DNA of 64,000 nt from Acridotheres tristis (Eukaryota; Chordata; Aves; Passeriformes; Sturnidae): positions 10,294,841 through 10,358,840 of the forward strand of contig CM072894.1 of the NCBI GenBank assembly GCA_037013685.1, read 5' to 3'. Numbering within the stretch: the stretch's first letter is position 1; each line of letters begins with the position of its first letter. Below are positions 12,250-24,399 of the stretch, piece by piece. The position numbers were made by a program, and so were the translations under genes. The notes beneath the pieces are model-generated. The model was not told where the DNA came from, ran no database searches, and saw only the letters and a list, made by a program, of their open reading frames with translations.

Positions 12250-15200
12250 GTGAGTGCTGCTGGGTGGTTAAAGTGAGCACCTGGCTACCTTGTATAAAAG
12301 CAATGAGAGACCCTTTCCAGGATGAAATCTCTGCACTGGGGAATCCCTGGTACCTAGGCAGATTTCAGGTAGCAGAATAACGTGGTTTTTGTCAAGCAAA
12401 TGAGGAAACATATTTGAAAAGAGAAGACTTGGGGTCAGCCCATAGCAAAAAATCCCTTTTCTTACATTAGAACTTAAGGATAATTTGGGGCAGAAATATC
12501 CCAAAGAGGACATTTACTCCTAGTCTAGTGTATCTCTCCTTTATCTCCCTCAAGTCGTAAGTCAGACTTCTCCTAATACACCTTTTAAATACACCACAGG
12601 CCAGTAAAACCTGAGTTTCTCACTGCTGAAGACTAACAGTAAAAGCATTCATGTTCTCCAGATGCATTTTCCTGTTTCTGCAAAGTTCTAAGATTCTTGT
12701 CACAGAGATGTTTCTGCTTGTCACTCACAGCAGAAAATCCTGACTGAGAACAACTTTTGTGTCTACGAGAGCAGTATGGCTGCATGGAGAAATGCATGGA
12801 TAAAGCTGTGCAAGAAAAGGGAACTACACAGAAAGCGAAGCTAATACTCCATGAGAATGCTACAGCTTGGACCACAAGGCTAACAAACATGCACAGGAGC
12901 CCTGAAAATAACAAAGATCAAAATTAGCCCCCTGGGACATGTGATTGGCTATGCCCGCTGTTTAAATAAGCTTAAATTTTAAAATCCAGTAAAAAGAGGC
13001 ACCTTCTCCCATTGTTTAACATTATTTCATGAAAAAGAAATTTCATTAATTTCTCAGGCCCTGGAATCTGGAACACAAGCATGCAGCACTTCAAAAAGCA
13101 AATCAGAGTTTGCTTCTCTGCCCAAGCTCACAGCAGCCACATCCCTGTGCAGACACAGATCTGCAGTGAAGTCATGCTTTATATGAGAAGACAGCAAACA
13201 TCTGAAAATGTTTTCTGATAAACTTTTTCTCATTTGGCTGTTGTACAACTACCACATATTTTCATGGCTGAGCTGCACTGTATCTCTCTAACTTGGGTTT
13301 TATTACTCTAGAAATATCTGGGTGTTGTATTTAGTCAGTGAATCATTTGAGAGCTCCGTTCTTCTGACTGGAAGACTGGTATTATTAAACCAAATTTTCT
13401 TTTGCGGTACAAAACTGCCCTATAGGTCTGACAAGCAAGAAGCTTGCCACAGCAGGGGAAAAATCCACGTGAAAGGAGCTAAACCTTTGTGGCAATAGTC
13501 TCTGGGCATTATCCTAGTGCCAAAGGCTCCAGGAAGCTCTCAGCTCTCCCTGCACTAGGCTGCAGACAGCACACACCTCGTCTCCAATGGTGGGAGATGA
13601 CAGCAAAAGCAAGAGAAGGTGTCTGCACTCACCTGGCTGTCCCCAGCACCCACCTCCAAAATATTTCAAAATCTATTCAGTTGCCATTGGCTTACTGAAA
13701 CCCTCTAACACAACTTCCCAGAACAGGAAGAAACAAGATTCTTTTTTAAATGGAAACGTCACAATACTTCTGACTTGCAAAAAAAACCCAACTAAAAAAT
13801 TACCATCAGATATGTTTGTGCAGCAAGCTCATTCTTCACTTTTTATAAAGCCACAAAAGATATAAAATATAGAACATCCAAGGACCACATGAAAAGAATG
13901 TCTGGATCTGTTAAAACATAAAGAAGGCCCTACCAGCCAAGGGCAAAAGTTTAGCAACAATAAAAGTGTCTTTAGGGTTTTGTTTTTTAAATGCATAGAG
14001 AGAGGAAAAGAGTTTGTGGTCGTGTTTTCCAGCTTTATGTATATTTGTCTATCATTTTAATATAAACAGGGTGTATTTATAAAGCCTGAAGAAATAGGAA
14101 ACAGATTCACTGGTTCCTAAATGCCAAGAAGTCTCTTCAAAGATGATAAGCAATTAAAGAGGAAAGTCAATCAAACTTTTATGACACTTCTGACCAAGGG
14201 TTTTATTTTTATTGCACAAAATCCAATGTGACAACAGATACATACAGTAGCTGCACCCACCCGTCCTTCTGTTGTGAGGCGCCTGCCAGCATTCCCAGTA
14301 AAATCCCACTTCTGAAAGGAAAACAATGCTTGAATTCACGTACCCTTTGACAGAAGAGTTCTCAGTGCTTCTGAATATACTAATACACACAGGAAAGCAC
14401 ATATAGAAATGGATACACATGTCAATTGCCATATGCATCCACAAATACTCTCTTAGAGCAATTCTCCACACAGCCTCTAAAGAAACAGGATCTGTTTCCT
14501 ACAGCAAATATTCAGGGGAGTCCAGAAATCCTTCAGTAGCCCTGAAAAAATTAAGCAGAAATGGAATAAAGTAGGAAAACAGACAATGCAGCTGGTGCGT
14601 TATTTTGCACCAGCCCCAAATATTCAGCTTTCATAGTGGTACAGACAATTTTATATTGACAAGGCAGAACTTCAGTTGTCAGGTTTTGACAGGCCATTTT
14701 GGTAGTGAAGAAGGTTTGGCTTTTTCCTGGGAGAGGGGGAAGGGGGAGAGGAATGAAGGTGCTAATTAAAGACATAGTGCATATTATGTGCCCGTGGAAA
14801 GAGACTTGGAAAGTCTCATTAATGGCTCTTTTGATAAAGGATATCCAAAAATGGTGATTAAAGTATAACACAGTGGGCAGGACTGTGTATTTTACAGAAG
14901 AGGGATGCTGCATACTTCAATATGTATGGTTCCTATCTCAATAAGCAGTTACAGACATTTTGAGTGCAATTCATGAAGGATGTCTTTGGAATTATAAGTC
15001 CTAAGTGACTGCAACCTATACATCAAGTAGCCTGAAAACAAAAAGCAGGACAGAACACAAGAAAATTAGTAAAAAACTTTTTGAGATAAAGACATATTTT
15101 ATTTTATATACTTAGAAAAAGAACCCCAACAAAATCTTGTGATAACTCAGTTTCGTGGTATTGACCTGGAGACCAGAGACAGTCTCATTGTACCACCTGT

Positions 15201-15884
15201 AGATGTGGCACAAATACACCCTCCCTGTATTTATCCCTTTACTTTGAGCATAGTTCTTTAGCTGGAAATCAGTTCAAGCCATAGAAACCCAGCTACATAC
15301 CATAGTATGTAGGAACTGGGGGAAAGTTAGGGAAAAGCTGCTTTCAGCTAGAATATGTTGTTCTATACAAAGGAGAATGTTTCTGTATGACAAGGGGTGA
15401 TTGTTAAAATATTCATTTTTGTGGCGTTTCTCATCGCTGCCACAAACTAGATCAGAGAAGATCGGAAAACACTGAAGTGTTACTCAAGTGAGGCTCCAGA
15501 GACCTGGCAGCTGGAGCATCCTACACTGCAGCTCACCTTCCAGATGGCTGAGCACCACTTGTCCTGCCTGCTCCCACAGCACACAGGAACCACCACATCT
15601 TACTGCCTTCTAGCTTCGCAGGGAAAGCGAGATCTGAGTTTTCAAACCCTTTTTAAAAAACATTTAATTGGGTCAGTTCTAAAGTACTCGAAATGGCTTG
15701 GTTCACTGTGCAGTTATTTTTTTCTCACCTCCTTCAGCTTTCTAGCTCTTGAGAGTTACCTGCCAGAAGGCAAAAAATCTTTGCTTTTTCCTTCATCAGT
15801 TAGGGTGAGCATTCTTGAGAGACTGAAGTATTTACATTTTGTTCAGTTTTGGCATAGATGCTCTGAGCTCCATTTTATCCATCA
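12250..15884. other. Non-coding stretch with small low-complexity motifs
   Basis: No gene is recognised. An A-run followed by CCCAAC lies at 13779-13792, part of a dispersed motif described separately. A purine tract with three G runs lies at 14729-14750. Minus-strand open frames at 14154-14471 and 14551-14913 have no recognisable motif. Confidence 0.55.
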
Positions 15885-15985
15885 GATGAAATTCATCCTG
15901 GTGTAAATCCACAGTAAATCCCAAGCAACTCTAGCAAATCACTGAAATTACTCCAGAATTATACAACGTGTAGGATTTGACCTTG
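15885..15985. repeat. Possible old amniote interspersed-repeat relic
   Basis: The order of short words here (GGTGTAAATCC at about 15899, then a GTAAATCCCAAGCAACTC stretch, then ATTACTCCAGAATTATACA, then GGATTTGACCTT ending near 15986) parallels an old repeat common in turtles and birds, in which GGTGTAAATC and ATTACTCCAGATTTACAC flank a central near-palindrome. The copy is badly eroded. I cannot name its class. Confidence 0.35.
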
Positions 15986-18900
15986 AAAGTGCAACAGGCT
16001 TTCCTTCCAGTCAAGCTAAGCCCCAGTCCCTTCTCATCCCATCAGGTAGAGGAGCCACCTGTGCCCTACCCACACAAACCCCAAAATCCATAGGCAGCAG
16101 AGCACCGAGCCTCTGGCACAGTTTGCTAGAGATGAACACAGCAAAAAGGCAACTAACAACTATAGCTGAGGAACATGGGGCAGGGGGTATATTTTGTTAT
16201 GCTTGTTTTATTATAAGCTACAAGTGATTTGTTTGTTGGGGTTTTTTTTTCATGCAAGCTCACACATCCCACTGCCCTACAAGGGATGCATTCATGTGCA
16301 TTTGTGGACTGAAGAGTCCTCAGGAACAGTCAAGTTATCAAACAGCTCATGTCTCATAGAACTGTTCAAGCCAGAGCATTTCTACTCCCTCCCTTGGTGC
16401 TAGGTTTGATTCGGGAAGGCAGAATAAGTTAAATATAATGTGATGTGAAAAGTATAGGAGAGTATCAGTAATGAACTGATAGAGCAGACTGTCTTTCCTC
16501 TTAAATACCAGGAGACTGATGAACATTAGTCAAGCAGAATTAATAATTCACATTGAATAATCTGGAAAATTAGATCTCTTTCTGACTATGCCTGCAAGCA
16601 GCTTACAATTTGGTTTTATTAATTATTCTTGGAAACATTTATGAATAATTTTTGGTCCACTTGAATTTCTGCGGGAAGCTAATTCAGAAATGGGAATGAG
16701 CACAGCTTTGGTCACTACAGTCCATTTTTTTGTTCATTTTCTGCGTGTAGTGGTCAGCTGACCGTACTGTCAATGCTGAAGTATTTGTTTGACTCCCCAG
16801 CAACTGCTCCCTTTTTTCCACTATGAAGATAAAATATGTAACATTTTCATATTTGGTCTGAAGTACCACAACAACATATATAGTTGTTTTCTATGTTTGT
16901 TTCAAGTTCCTTTTAGCCACAAGGGGAAGGTGAAAGAAAACAGGAAAAGTGGTTTATTTTACGGCAGCCAAACCTGATATAATCTGGCCTTTCTTGATGT
17001 CCCCCCTCCCAGGAGGGGTTTGCACAGAGCAGAGCTGATCCCTGCTGCTCCCTGCTTCCCAGCTCTGCAGACCGGAGCAGTCAGCACCAGCTGAAGGGAA
17101 GAACAGGAGGGAGCCTGCCAGCTCTTTCAATGCATGAGGATCAGTATCTAAATGAATGGGTCACACATGGAACGTTATTCTCTGCCTGAAGCCCAGCCTA
17201 GAAACAACATTTCTGGCCTGATGTGAGTGACACCATCTCCAACTTTTGCTCAGTCAGGCTGCTACTGCATTCTTGCCTCTTTTCTCTGGGGGCTTGGCTC
17301 TCCCTTGCATACCAGAGACGTAGTGTTTTAATGTGGAAAATTGACCATGTTCAGATTGAAGGCCCAGGAATTAAGAGAACAAGCAAGAAAAATGAATCCT
17401 CTTGCATCTAAACACGACTCAGATTGTGTTTCAGGCTACAGATTAAGAAATACCGGGGGAAGGAAAACTGCAGGTTGCACTTTTCTAGAAGATTTTGTGA
17501 AAACCTCGACAAGCACATGCTAGAGATAGAGTACACACGATTGATTCCATGTTCTTGCAGAAGATGAGAAGATCTCTCAAGGTTTTTCCTGGCCTACATT
17601 TCCAGGATTTTAAAACCCACCAGCATAAGGTTCAGGGCGATACAGAGCTTGTGGCAAATTGCATCATCCAACATTCTGATTTCACTAATGAAAACCAGCA
17701 CAACCAGCTCTACTGATGGAATCAGCTGAATTCTGAACTTCCTTGCTTTTCTGAGATTAGTGAAACCATAACGGTTCTTCAAACTTTTTTTTTCTTTGTG
17801 GTTAAATTTTTTATATCATGCTTATCATCAGGGAGCTCCTAGAAATAATAGCAAACATGCGTGCATGAGGGTCACACAACTGCTAAAATGTTAATGTCAT
17901 TTATTCTCTCTGGATTCTGCAGTTCTCCTGACCTAAGAAGTTTGTACTTTTGCGAACAACAATGGGGGAAGGTTTCTAGAACTCTAATAATTATTCTAAA
18001 ATAAGGAGATAGCGTATTTCTTATTAGCTGCAAAGATACAAAACTCTGGACACATTAAAAGACAGCCACTGCCACAGTCTAGAAATTCAAGTACCACCTA
18101 AGCTTTTCCCTAAAATATTTGGCATTTCTACTGCTGAGCAGCTTTTAGTTTCATATCATATGAAGCCCTCAGCTTCCCACCAAGGTATGTTTCTGCTTGC
18201 AAGCAATGCCAGACAGCAACAGACTGGAGCTTTCTGTTGGCTATGAGGAGCTGGGCTGACCACACGAGAGCTCCCTGAGCACAGGCTGCCTGAGAAGCTA
18301 AATATACCCCATTGACAATACCTGTTCCCCTCTTCAAGCCTTTCCTGGATGACAGCAAGTAACCAGAGGTTCCAAGGAAGTCAGTGAAAGTTTCTCCATC
18401 AGAGACCTTCACTTCTCTCAAGGCAGCCATGGAGCATACTGAGCACCACCCACTGCTCTGAGGGTTAGTGAATAGTGAAAGAAGAGGAAGGGAGAGAAAA
18501 ACAAGGGAAAAATTGTTTAAGTCCCTAACTTGCTAAGCTCAGAGCAGCAGAAGACAAGCTGCTCACCACCTACAGTCACATCAAAAGTGCCTCTCAGTCC
18601 AGCATCCAAACAGGCAGCCAAGCAGCTGCCAGTGGCACCACAGAAGAGGAAGGGAGCACATTAGGGTACTGCACACAGTGGGAGGAAACACTGTCCACCA
18701 CCTACATATGATGCCCTTCAGCTCTTAAAACAAAAATAAAACCCAATGTACAAGCAGTCCATATCCACCTTCCCAGTGCCAGTCATAATTTTATAGATGT
18801 CACCTCCTCAGGATCACCACAGCTTTTTTATTCATTTCGTTCATAATAACAGTCAGGATCATAACTCATCTCATGCACGTTCCTACTAATACAACTGGAC

Positions 18901-19514
18901 ATGAAGTTGGTTAAAAATTTCTCAAGTTTTACTAATAGTCGTACACAGGCACACGAGGTGAACAAAATGAATGTTTAGCAGTATTTGTGCTGCCCAGATT
19001 GAAATTAGTCTGCCCAGGCATCTTCAGGCAATGGGGAAGGCTGGGATCCACTAGGTGGAAACATGAACTGCCTAAACCAGAGAAAATGTCCTTTGAAGAA
19101 AACCTCTGCTTTCCTTCACCCTTATAAGAAATTTTTGAAGTCAATCACTGTGAAACTCCCCAAAATCACACACACATATGCCTCACCCCCTCAATCAGGC
19201 TTTGTTTGTTATTTATTCCTTGTATCTTTACTAAACAAATGGAAATATAGGAATCCATTTCTGAAGCCATACAGATCATTATTTTCTTCTTATTCACATC
19301 ATTCCAATCCCTTTTCTTTTTTTTTCTGCTGATAAAAGTGAAATTAGTTTGGTTTTCTAACAGAAGGAAAAGAGAAAAATTAAACGAAAGCAGAAGCTCG
19401 TCACATATTTTTTTTCCAGCAAATCAAAGCCATTTTTTTCAATTAAAAAATGTTTTGATGAAAAATTACAACTATTTTTCAGTGAAGTGGCTTTATAGCT
19501 TCCCTTAATCTTAC
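15986..19514. other. Non-coding stretch, no gene recognised
   Basis: 16238-16250 holds a GGGG-T-run, the reverse complement of the A-run/CCCAA motif seen elsewhere. An open minus frame at 18128-18430 (starting MAALREVKVSDGE) has a possible donor but no good acceptor and was not accepted as an exon. The rest is plain AT-rich sequence. Confidence 0.5.
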
Positions 19515-19671
19515 AGAGACACCCACATAGAGGCTGCATTGTTTAACCAGCTGTAGCATCTCCTCTACAGTCCCACTCTGCAGAGCTCCTTGCTGAGCAG
19601 CGAAGATATTTATAGCCTGGATTCCCAGAAGGGAAATCTCGAAGGTGCCGCTAATTAGTTCTCCTAATGCA
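19515..19671 (-). CDS. Candidate internal coding exon, product unknown
   Basis: On the minus strand a clean acceptor (CCCCTTTTTATTAACAG) is followed by 157 bp and a GTAAG donor. After one base completing a split codon, the frame is open for 52 codons to the donor: it begins ALGELISGTFEISLLGIQ, continues with NIFAAQQGALQSGTVEEM and ends LVKQCSLYVGVS. About 60% of codons start with a purine, as in real coding sequence, and two CpGs are retained. The other strand is closed in all three frames. The peptide is amphipathic and helix-like, with no signal peptide or membrane segment. I do not recognise the family. It is the best exon candidate here. A non-coding exon or chance remains possible, since 52 open codons alone are not decisive. 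Confidence 0.4.
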
Positions 19672-19736
19672 CTGTTAATAAAAAGGGGAAACACATCTTA
19701 TCTTGTGAATAACAGCTTTGCTGTTGTTTGCCCTAG

Positions 19737-19862
19737 GAAGTAGAATATCCCATGAGTGTTACTCCAGGAATGAATGCCTCTCCTCCCGGCGTTTCCCTTC
19801 AGCAGGAGGATCCGATGGCCATGTTTGTGAGGAGCAATGACCACGTCTGCCTGCACCCCAGA
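19737..19862 (+). CDS. Candidate coding exon of 42 codons, product unknown
   Basis: On the plus strand a good acceptor (TGCTGTTGTTTGCCCTAG) precedes a 126-bp block that ends at GTGAGA. The block is exactly 42 codons in phase 0: it begins EVEYPMSVTPGMNASPPGV, continues with SLQQEDPMAMFVRSNDHV and ends CLHPR. Four CpGs are present. The minus strand is also open here, so orientation is uncertain. It lies only 65 bp from the minus-strand candidate at 19515-19671, an unusual opposed arrangement: at most one of the two may be real, or the whole block may be one conserved element. The peptide is not recognised. Confidence 0.3.
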
Positions 19863-20919
19863 GTGAGAACTCCTTATTAGCCCTTTGCCCTACATCCGGG
19901 TCCTACAAGAGAAAATCCAAGGTTTGGTCTAGAAAGGAGCCCTGCTGCATGCAGGGTAGGTGCTCAGACAGACTCATGGACAGCTCTCAAGGGAGAGTTG
20001 CAATAAGTCCCACTGTGATTCCCCTTAGCCTGGACACTTGCACAGGTATTTGACCCAAGAAATTCATCACTGGAGTGAAATACTATCTTCATCTCCAATA
20101 GCAGATGACCTGTGACAGTCCCCCAGTAAGCAGAAGTACTTACACTTCCACTGAGAAATAACTAGCAAGCCACAGTCTCAATAAAATGTGTAGAAAACAT
20201 CATCAAATAATCACAGCCTATGTGCTCAGGGATATTTCACTAAGTGGTTACCTGCTGGAGAAACAGTGAATAGGTAGTAAATAAATTCTTCTGGGCATAG
20301 GTAGAGGATGGATTACTATGGTTTTATTATCCTGATCCATAAAAACAGGAGCCTTTGCAAATTTTCCAGTTCCTGCACTAAACTATTTGAGTCCCCAACA
20401 GCCCCATTAAAACGCTCACCACAAATCAGCTTTGCTCACCACCTTCTCTCAGCCCCTTTCAGAATCAGTGGCTATTATCCAGTAGACCCCTGCCCCTGCA
20501 GGCACTCTGCATCTCACTCTGTAGGAGATGTTATGCCTCCTTGTTGCCAGGAAGGCAGTCATTAGTGGTCTGTCATGGCTCGAACAGCTACCATGCATTC
20601 ATCTTTTTACATCAAGTACAAACTCACGTGGGTGAGCATCTGGACAAGTATGTTCACAAGAGCTATGGAATAAGGAGTGAAAATTTCAAAAGAAAGCAAG
20701 ATACTTGCTAAACTCTTACAATCTTGCAATGCTATTGCTAAGTGTCATTAAAGATGGGTTTGAAAAGCTTACCTGTGCCTGCATCTACCAACGACCTTGT
20801 CCAAGTTAACTAGCTGTAAACTAACAGCACTGGAAGCCTGATAGAACACTCAAATTACAAACAGACAGGCAACAGTAATGGAAAAGTCTGTCTTCATGAA
20901 GGAAAAATATTTCAGAGGA
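19863..20919. other. Non-coding stretch with a possible minus-strand donor
   Basis: At 20770-20808 a minus-strand CAG/GTAAGC donor follows a short open block, but the acceptor upstream of it (in minus reading) is weak. Nothing else is recognised. Confidence 0.45.
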
Positions 20920-21310
20920 AAAAAATTCATAATGCCATGAAAAAAATTGAGATTTTGATCTCATTTCCATGGTTTTCACCTGCCACAGTTTTACGAGGGG
21001 GGAGAAAGTTAGTTACACCACACAAATATAGCCTAAAGAATAATAACAATAATGATTTGTGATAAATTCAAGCCACATTCATGTTTGGCAGCTTTCTCAT
21101 CATGCCAAGAATTTATCCAACGCCCCTTTTATTTATGATGAAACAAAAGTGACATAACACTTTGTCATGAAAGAATGCTGTAAATGATGCTTTTTTAATT
21201 ATATACACTGTTGTTCTTGAAACAACTCTCCAGTAATTTATGTTTATAGTCCTACACATGCTGCAAAAGTGGATATAAAATGCAGCTGTGGTCAACGACC
21301 ACGTGTTTGC
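20920..21310. other. AT-rich block resembling a conserved non-coding element
   Basis: The stretch is free of recognisable repeats and stop-dense in all frames. It contains TTAATTA (about 21196), several TCAT/ATGA motifs and TATAAAATG (about 21276). CpG appears only near 20996, 21120 and 21297. This texture is typical of vertebrate enhancers, but conservation could not be checked. Confidence 0.25.
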
Positions 21311-21770
21311 AGTCTGATGCTAGCTCAACATTACGCCTGGAAGAAGAAAGAGGGAACACATACTCCAAGTGCTTTCCCCCATCCTCAAATCAAAGTTATT
21401 GAAGCACTGACCTACCAAAACCCAGATGTTTACAGTCAGTCAGTCTACAATAAAGGAGAACATCCTGGGAGCCAAAACTGAACACTGATGTGTCTCTCCA
21501 GCAGATGAAGAACAACAGCAGAAAATCCTGATTTCTATGGGAAATTTGGGGAATACTTGTACATTATATTGTCTTTCCAGTATCTCAGAGCACCACTGGG
21601 ACTCTTAGCTACAGAGGGACCTTTAGGTTGCCTCAAGAGCCTGAGATAGCAATAACAGCAGCTGGGTCTGTCTCTACTCTCCATCTCCTGCTCATTTTTC
21701 CTAGCTCCTCAAATGTTGAAGCTAACATTCATGGACTTCTGAAAACTACTATTCTTCCATTTCTCTGTAG

Positions 21771-22066
21771 TCAGCATACACAAGAACACAGCCAATGATA
21801 TGAGAGAATTTTCTGTTATTTGGGACCCTCAGAAAATATTTGAGTTTGCAGTGCTAATAAGAATGAATTCCACCTCTCCCTTCTCCTGGTCATCATCTCC
21901 AATCGAGCCACTGAGCTTTATTCACCACAAATGTAAATGTCAAAGCAACGAATTGTGGAGGCCTTCCAGGCTGGGCAATAAAGGTATCAAGGATGTGAAA
22001 ATGCAGATATACAAGAGCTGTAAGATACCAGCACACCTTTCCACTGAGCTCAGCCAGTTCATGTAA
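21771..22066 (+). other. Open frame directly after a strong acceptor (possible terminal exon)
   Basis: A strong acceptor (CTTCCATTTCTCTGTAG) ends at 21770. One frame then stays open for about 98 codons to a TAA at 22064-22066; it contains MREFSVIWDPQKIFEF and ends HLSTELSQFM. No recognised domain is present and no good polyadenylation signal follows closely. An opposing minus frame (21893-22108) is also open. It could be the last exon of an unknown transcript, or chance. Confidence 0.2.
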
Positions 22067-22689
22067 ATGAATCCATTGGAGCAGAGCCACCAGAGACATC
22101 AACTGCACAGTGTAGAAGCCAAAAAAGGATCAAGGCTACTGCAGGACTGTGTCCATTATTGTGTATAGCAACTGCAAGGTAAGATATTAAAGGAGATACA
22201 TGGATAGGGGCATAAACAGAAGCTTATATGTTACTTCAGAGAACATGATGATAGGACCACTGAGAACTGTTTGTACTTACATAGGCTTAAAAGAGCATAA
22301 AATGCAAAGAAGATGATCGAAGAAGAAACAGGCTTATCCAAAAATGGACAAATATGTGTTCTGCTCTTTGTTTTAAGTGGTATTTAACATACAAATATTT
22401 TTCACTTCTTGGGTTTTTACCCTCCCCCCCACATTCTGCCTTCCACATTTATAAACTTAATACCTCACTTCTTCCTGAAATTCAAAATCTTGCTGGGTCC
22501 AGAAGTCTCCAGAGTTACAGGCTAAATGCAGTTCTGGTCACACACATTTGGGTTGAGGATCAGGGATGAATTGTCTGTGTTTCGCTAAACAAAGCATGCA
22601 GCCCATGAATGATGAACCTCTATCTTTTTCCTCTGGCTTTCTTTCAACACACAAGTTTGGTCCACTTCTTAAGATTTCTGACTTTCAAA

Positions 22690-23165
22690 TAAAATCATCC
22701 TTTGAGTTCAGATGATTAGGAGAGCCAAAAGGCATTGTTTTAGTTTTTGCTACATTTAAAACCAGTTTGTTTTCCTTGAACCAGTCTGTCAAAGTCTTTT
22801 TGCAGTTCAGGCGTTATGTGAGAAACAGATTTGCCATTAAAATGCACAGTCGTGCCATCTGTATAAAAATGTATAGCACAGTAATGACATAGCCTTGCAA
22901 AATCATTAATAAAAAGAAAAAAACAGGAATGACTGACACTACTCAACTCAGGGAGGGGGGAGGATAGAGGGGAGAGACATTGACACCTTTGACTGACAAA
23001 GGGGGGAAGAGACAGCCCTGTGAAGAGAAACAGATTGATGCTTCTCCCAGATTCTTTGTCTTCCTGACAGAGAATGGGCAGCAGCACAGGCCACCTACTT
23101 ACTGCGCTAACGCCTGCAGCACGTTAGGCCAAAAGCTTTGGTGAAGTTAGCTAAGAAAGATTCCC
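22690..23165 (-). mobile_element. Decayed non-LTR retrotransposon reverse transcriptase (Rex1/Babar-like rather than CR1)
   Basis: Read on the minus strand, remnants of reverse transcriptase motifs appear in the correct order and spacing. A motif-A-like FTKAFGL (near 23125-23145) comes first. Then FFLFINDF sits about 20 residues before HFYTDGTTVHF, a degenerate YADDT catalytic motif C near 22870. Next comes LQKDFDRL, and, after a one-base frame change, LVLNVAKTKTMPFGS (about 22706-22750). The closing pattern LVLNA-KTK-M-F is typical of Rex1/Babar-type elements and unlike CR1, which has FADDTKLG and a lysine-rich region. Motif C has lost an aspartate (DG for DD), and stops and frameshifts break the frame. 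A G-rich purine insertion lies at 22951-23004. The coding capacity is dead. The exact family is uncertain. Confidence 0.5.
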
Positions 23166-24399
23166 ACTACATTTTCATTTATTTTGGGTATGCTTGCAAG
23201 GACTCGTTATTAAATGCCTTCTCAGAAATCCCATTTTACCAGAGCTGTTCCTGTGCTGACCGGCACAGGTGGGTGCCCCGTGTTGGGTCCCTCTGCAGCT
23301 CTCCCCAGCCAGGCTGTCACTGCCTCGTGCTGCTCACGGAGCCTTCCCCTGACAACACACCTGCCTGTAACACCCCTGATTTTGGACCTTTGTACAGTCT
23401 AGGCCAAACCCTGAAGGGCTGACAGCCCCCCCTGCTTCCCAACTGGATTTCTCTGCATATCCCTGCTTCTCCAGTCACCTGCTCACACCGCAGCTTTTTT
23501 GTTTAAGTGCTGGTGGGCACCCAGCTCTTTTCGTTCCCAGGCAGAGGCCACGTTATAATGGCAACATACTTCAGGTTGACCCCTACTGAGACTGTACCGT
23601 GAGCTGAGGGAACAAGCAGCAGCAGTAGTGCAGCGTTCCCTCAGTGGCCTGGCAAGGGAGCACTGGCTGCTGGCAGCCCTCACGTCACACCTATTAGAGA
23701 GGATTGAGGTTCAGGGTTGACGCGTGTTGGTCCCACCTCATTCCGACAAGCCAGCAGCATACTGTGATTCACAGAGGGAGACGTGCGAGTCTTCCAAAAA
23801 TATGCCTGGAAGGAAAGAACTGATGAGGGCATCTGAAAAAGACGCACATATGGTTTTTTTGATGGCTAAATAGCAACCAGTTCTTTAGACTTTTCCTCAG
23901 GTCACACAGGTGAATGTTTTCCCTAGGCTGAAGCCTTCTAAAAATATCATGGAAAAGATTCATTTTTGGCTATGTTGAGTTTAACAAGTGTCCCTTAAGC
24001 TTTGTTTACCCATCATCTTGTCAATGTGGCATATGCAGCTCTTCGCTATCAACTACGTGCTCCACCCTTTGCGTCTGGCTGAGTGCTGAGAGCCGACTGC
24101 AGCCCACAGCCTCTGAACAGTCCTGGGGCACAGCCCAGGTCTCTTGACAAATCCAGGAACATGTGCTGAAATTGCAAAAGCATCAAAACAATAAAAGCCA
24201 GAAGAACATCTTTACAAGGTATTTGCTAGCATTCACCCCGGGGACTTCGCTATCATTTGAGAGAAAACATTGTAATTGTGGTAGAATTATAGATTACAGT
24301 TTTACTCGGACTTCCTAAAGTTAACCTCTGCCATTACAGACCTAAATTTGGAGCAGTCCATTGTGCCACTTGGAGGAAAGCCGCTACTTCAGCACTAGC
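23166..24399. other. Non-coding stretch with a GC-richer patch
   Basis: GC content rises at about 23240-23480 and 23580-23740. Overlapping plus frames at 23138-23422 and 23214-23402 are GC-rich shadows with no recognised motif. No gene was found. Confidence 0.5.

Noticed and set aside
18128..18430. Minus open frame beginning MAALREVKVSDGE
   Set aside because: A possible donor exists but the upstream acceptor is weak and the frame has no recognised homology; not counted as an exon.
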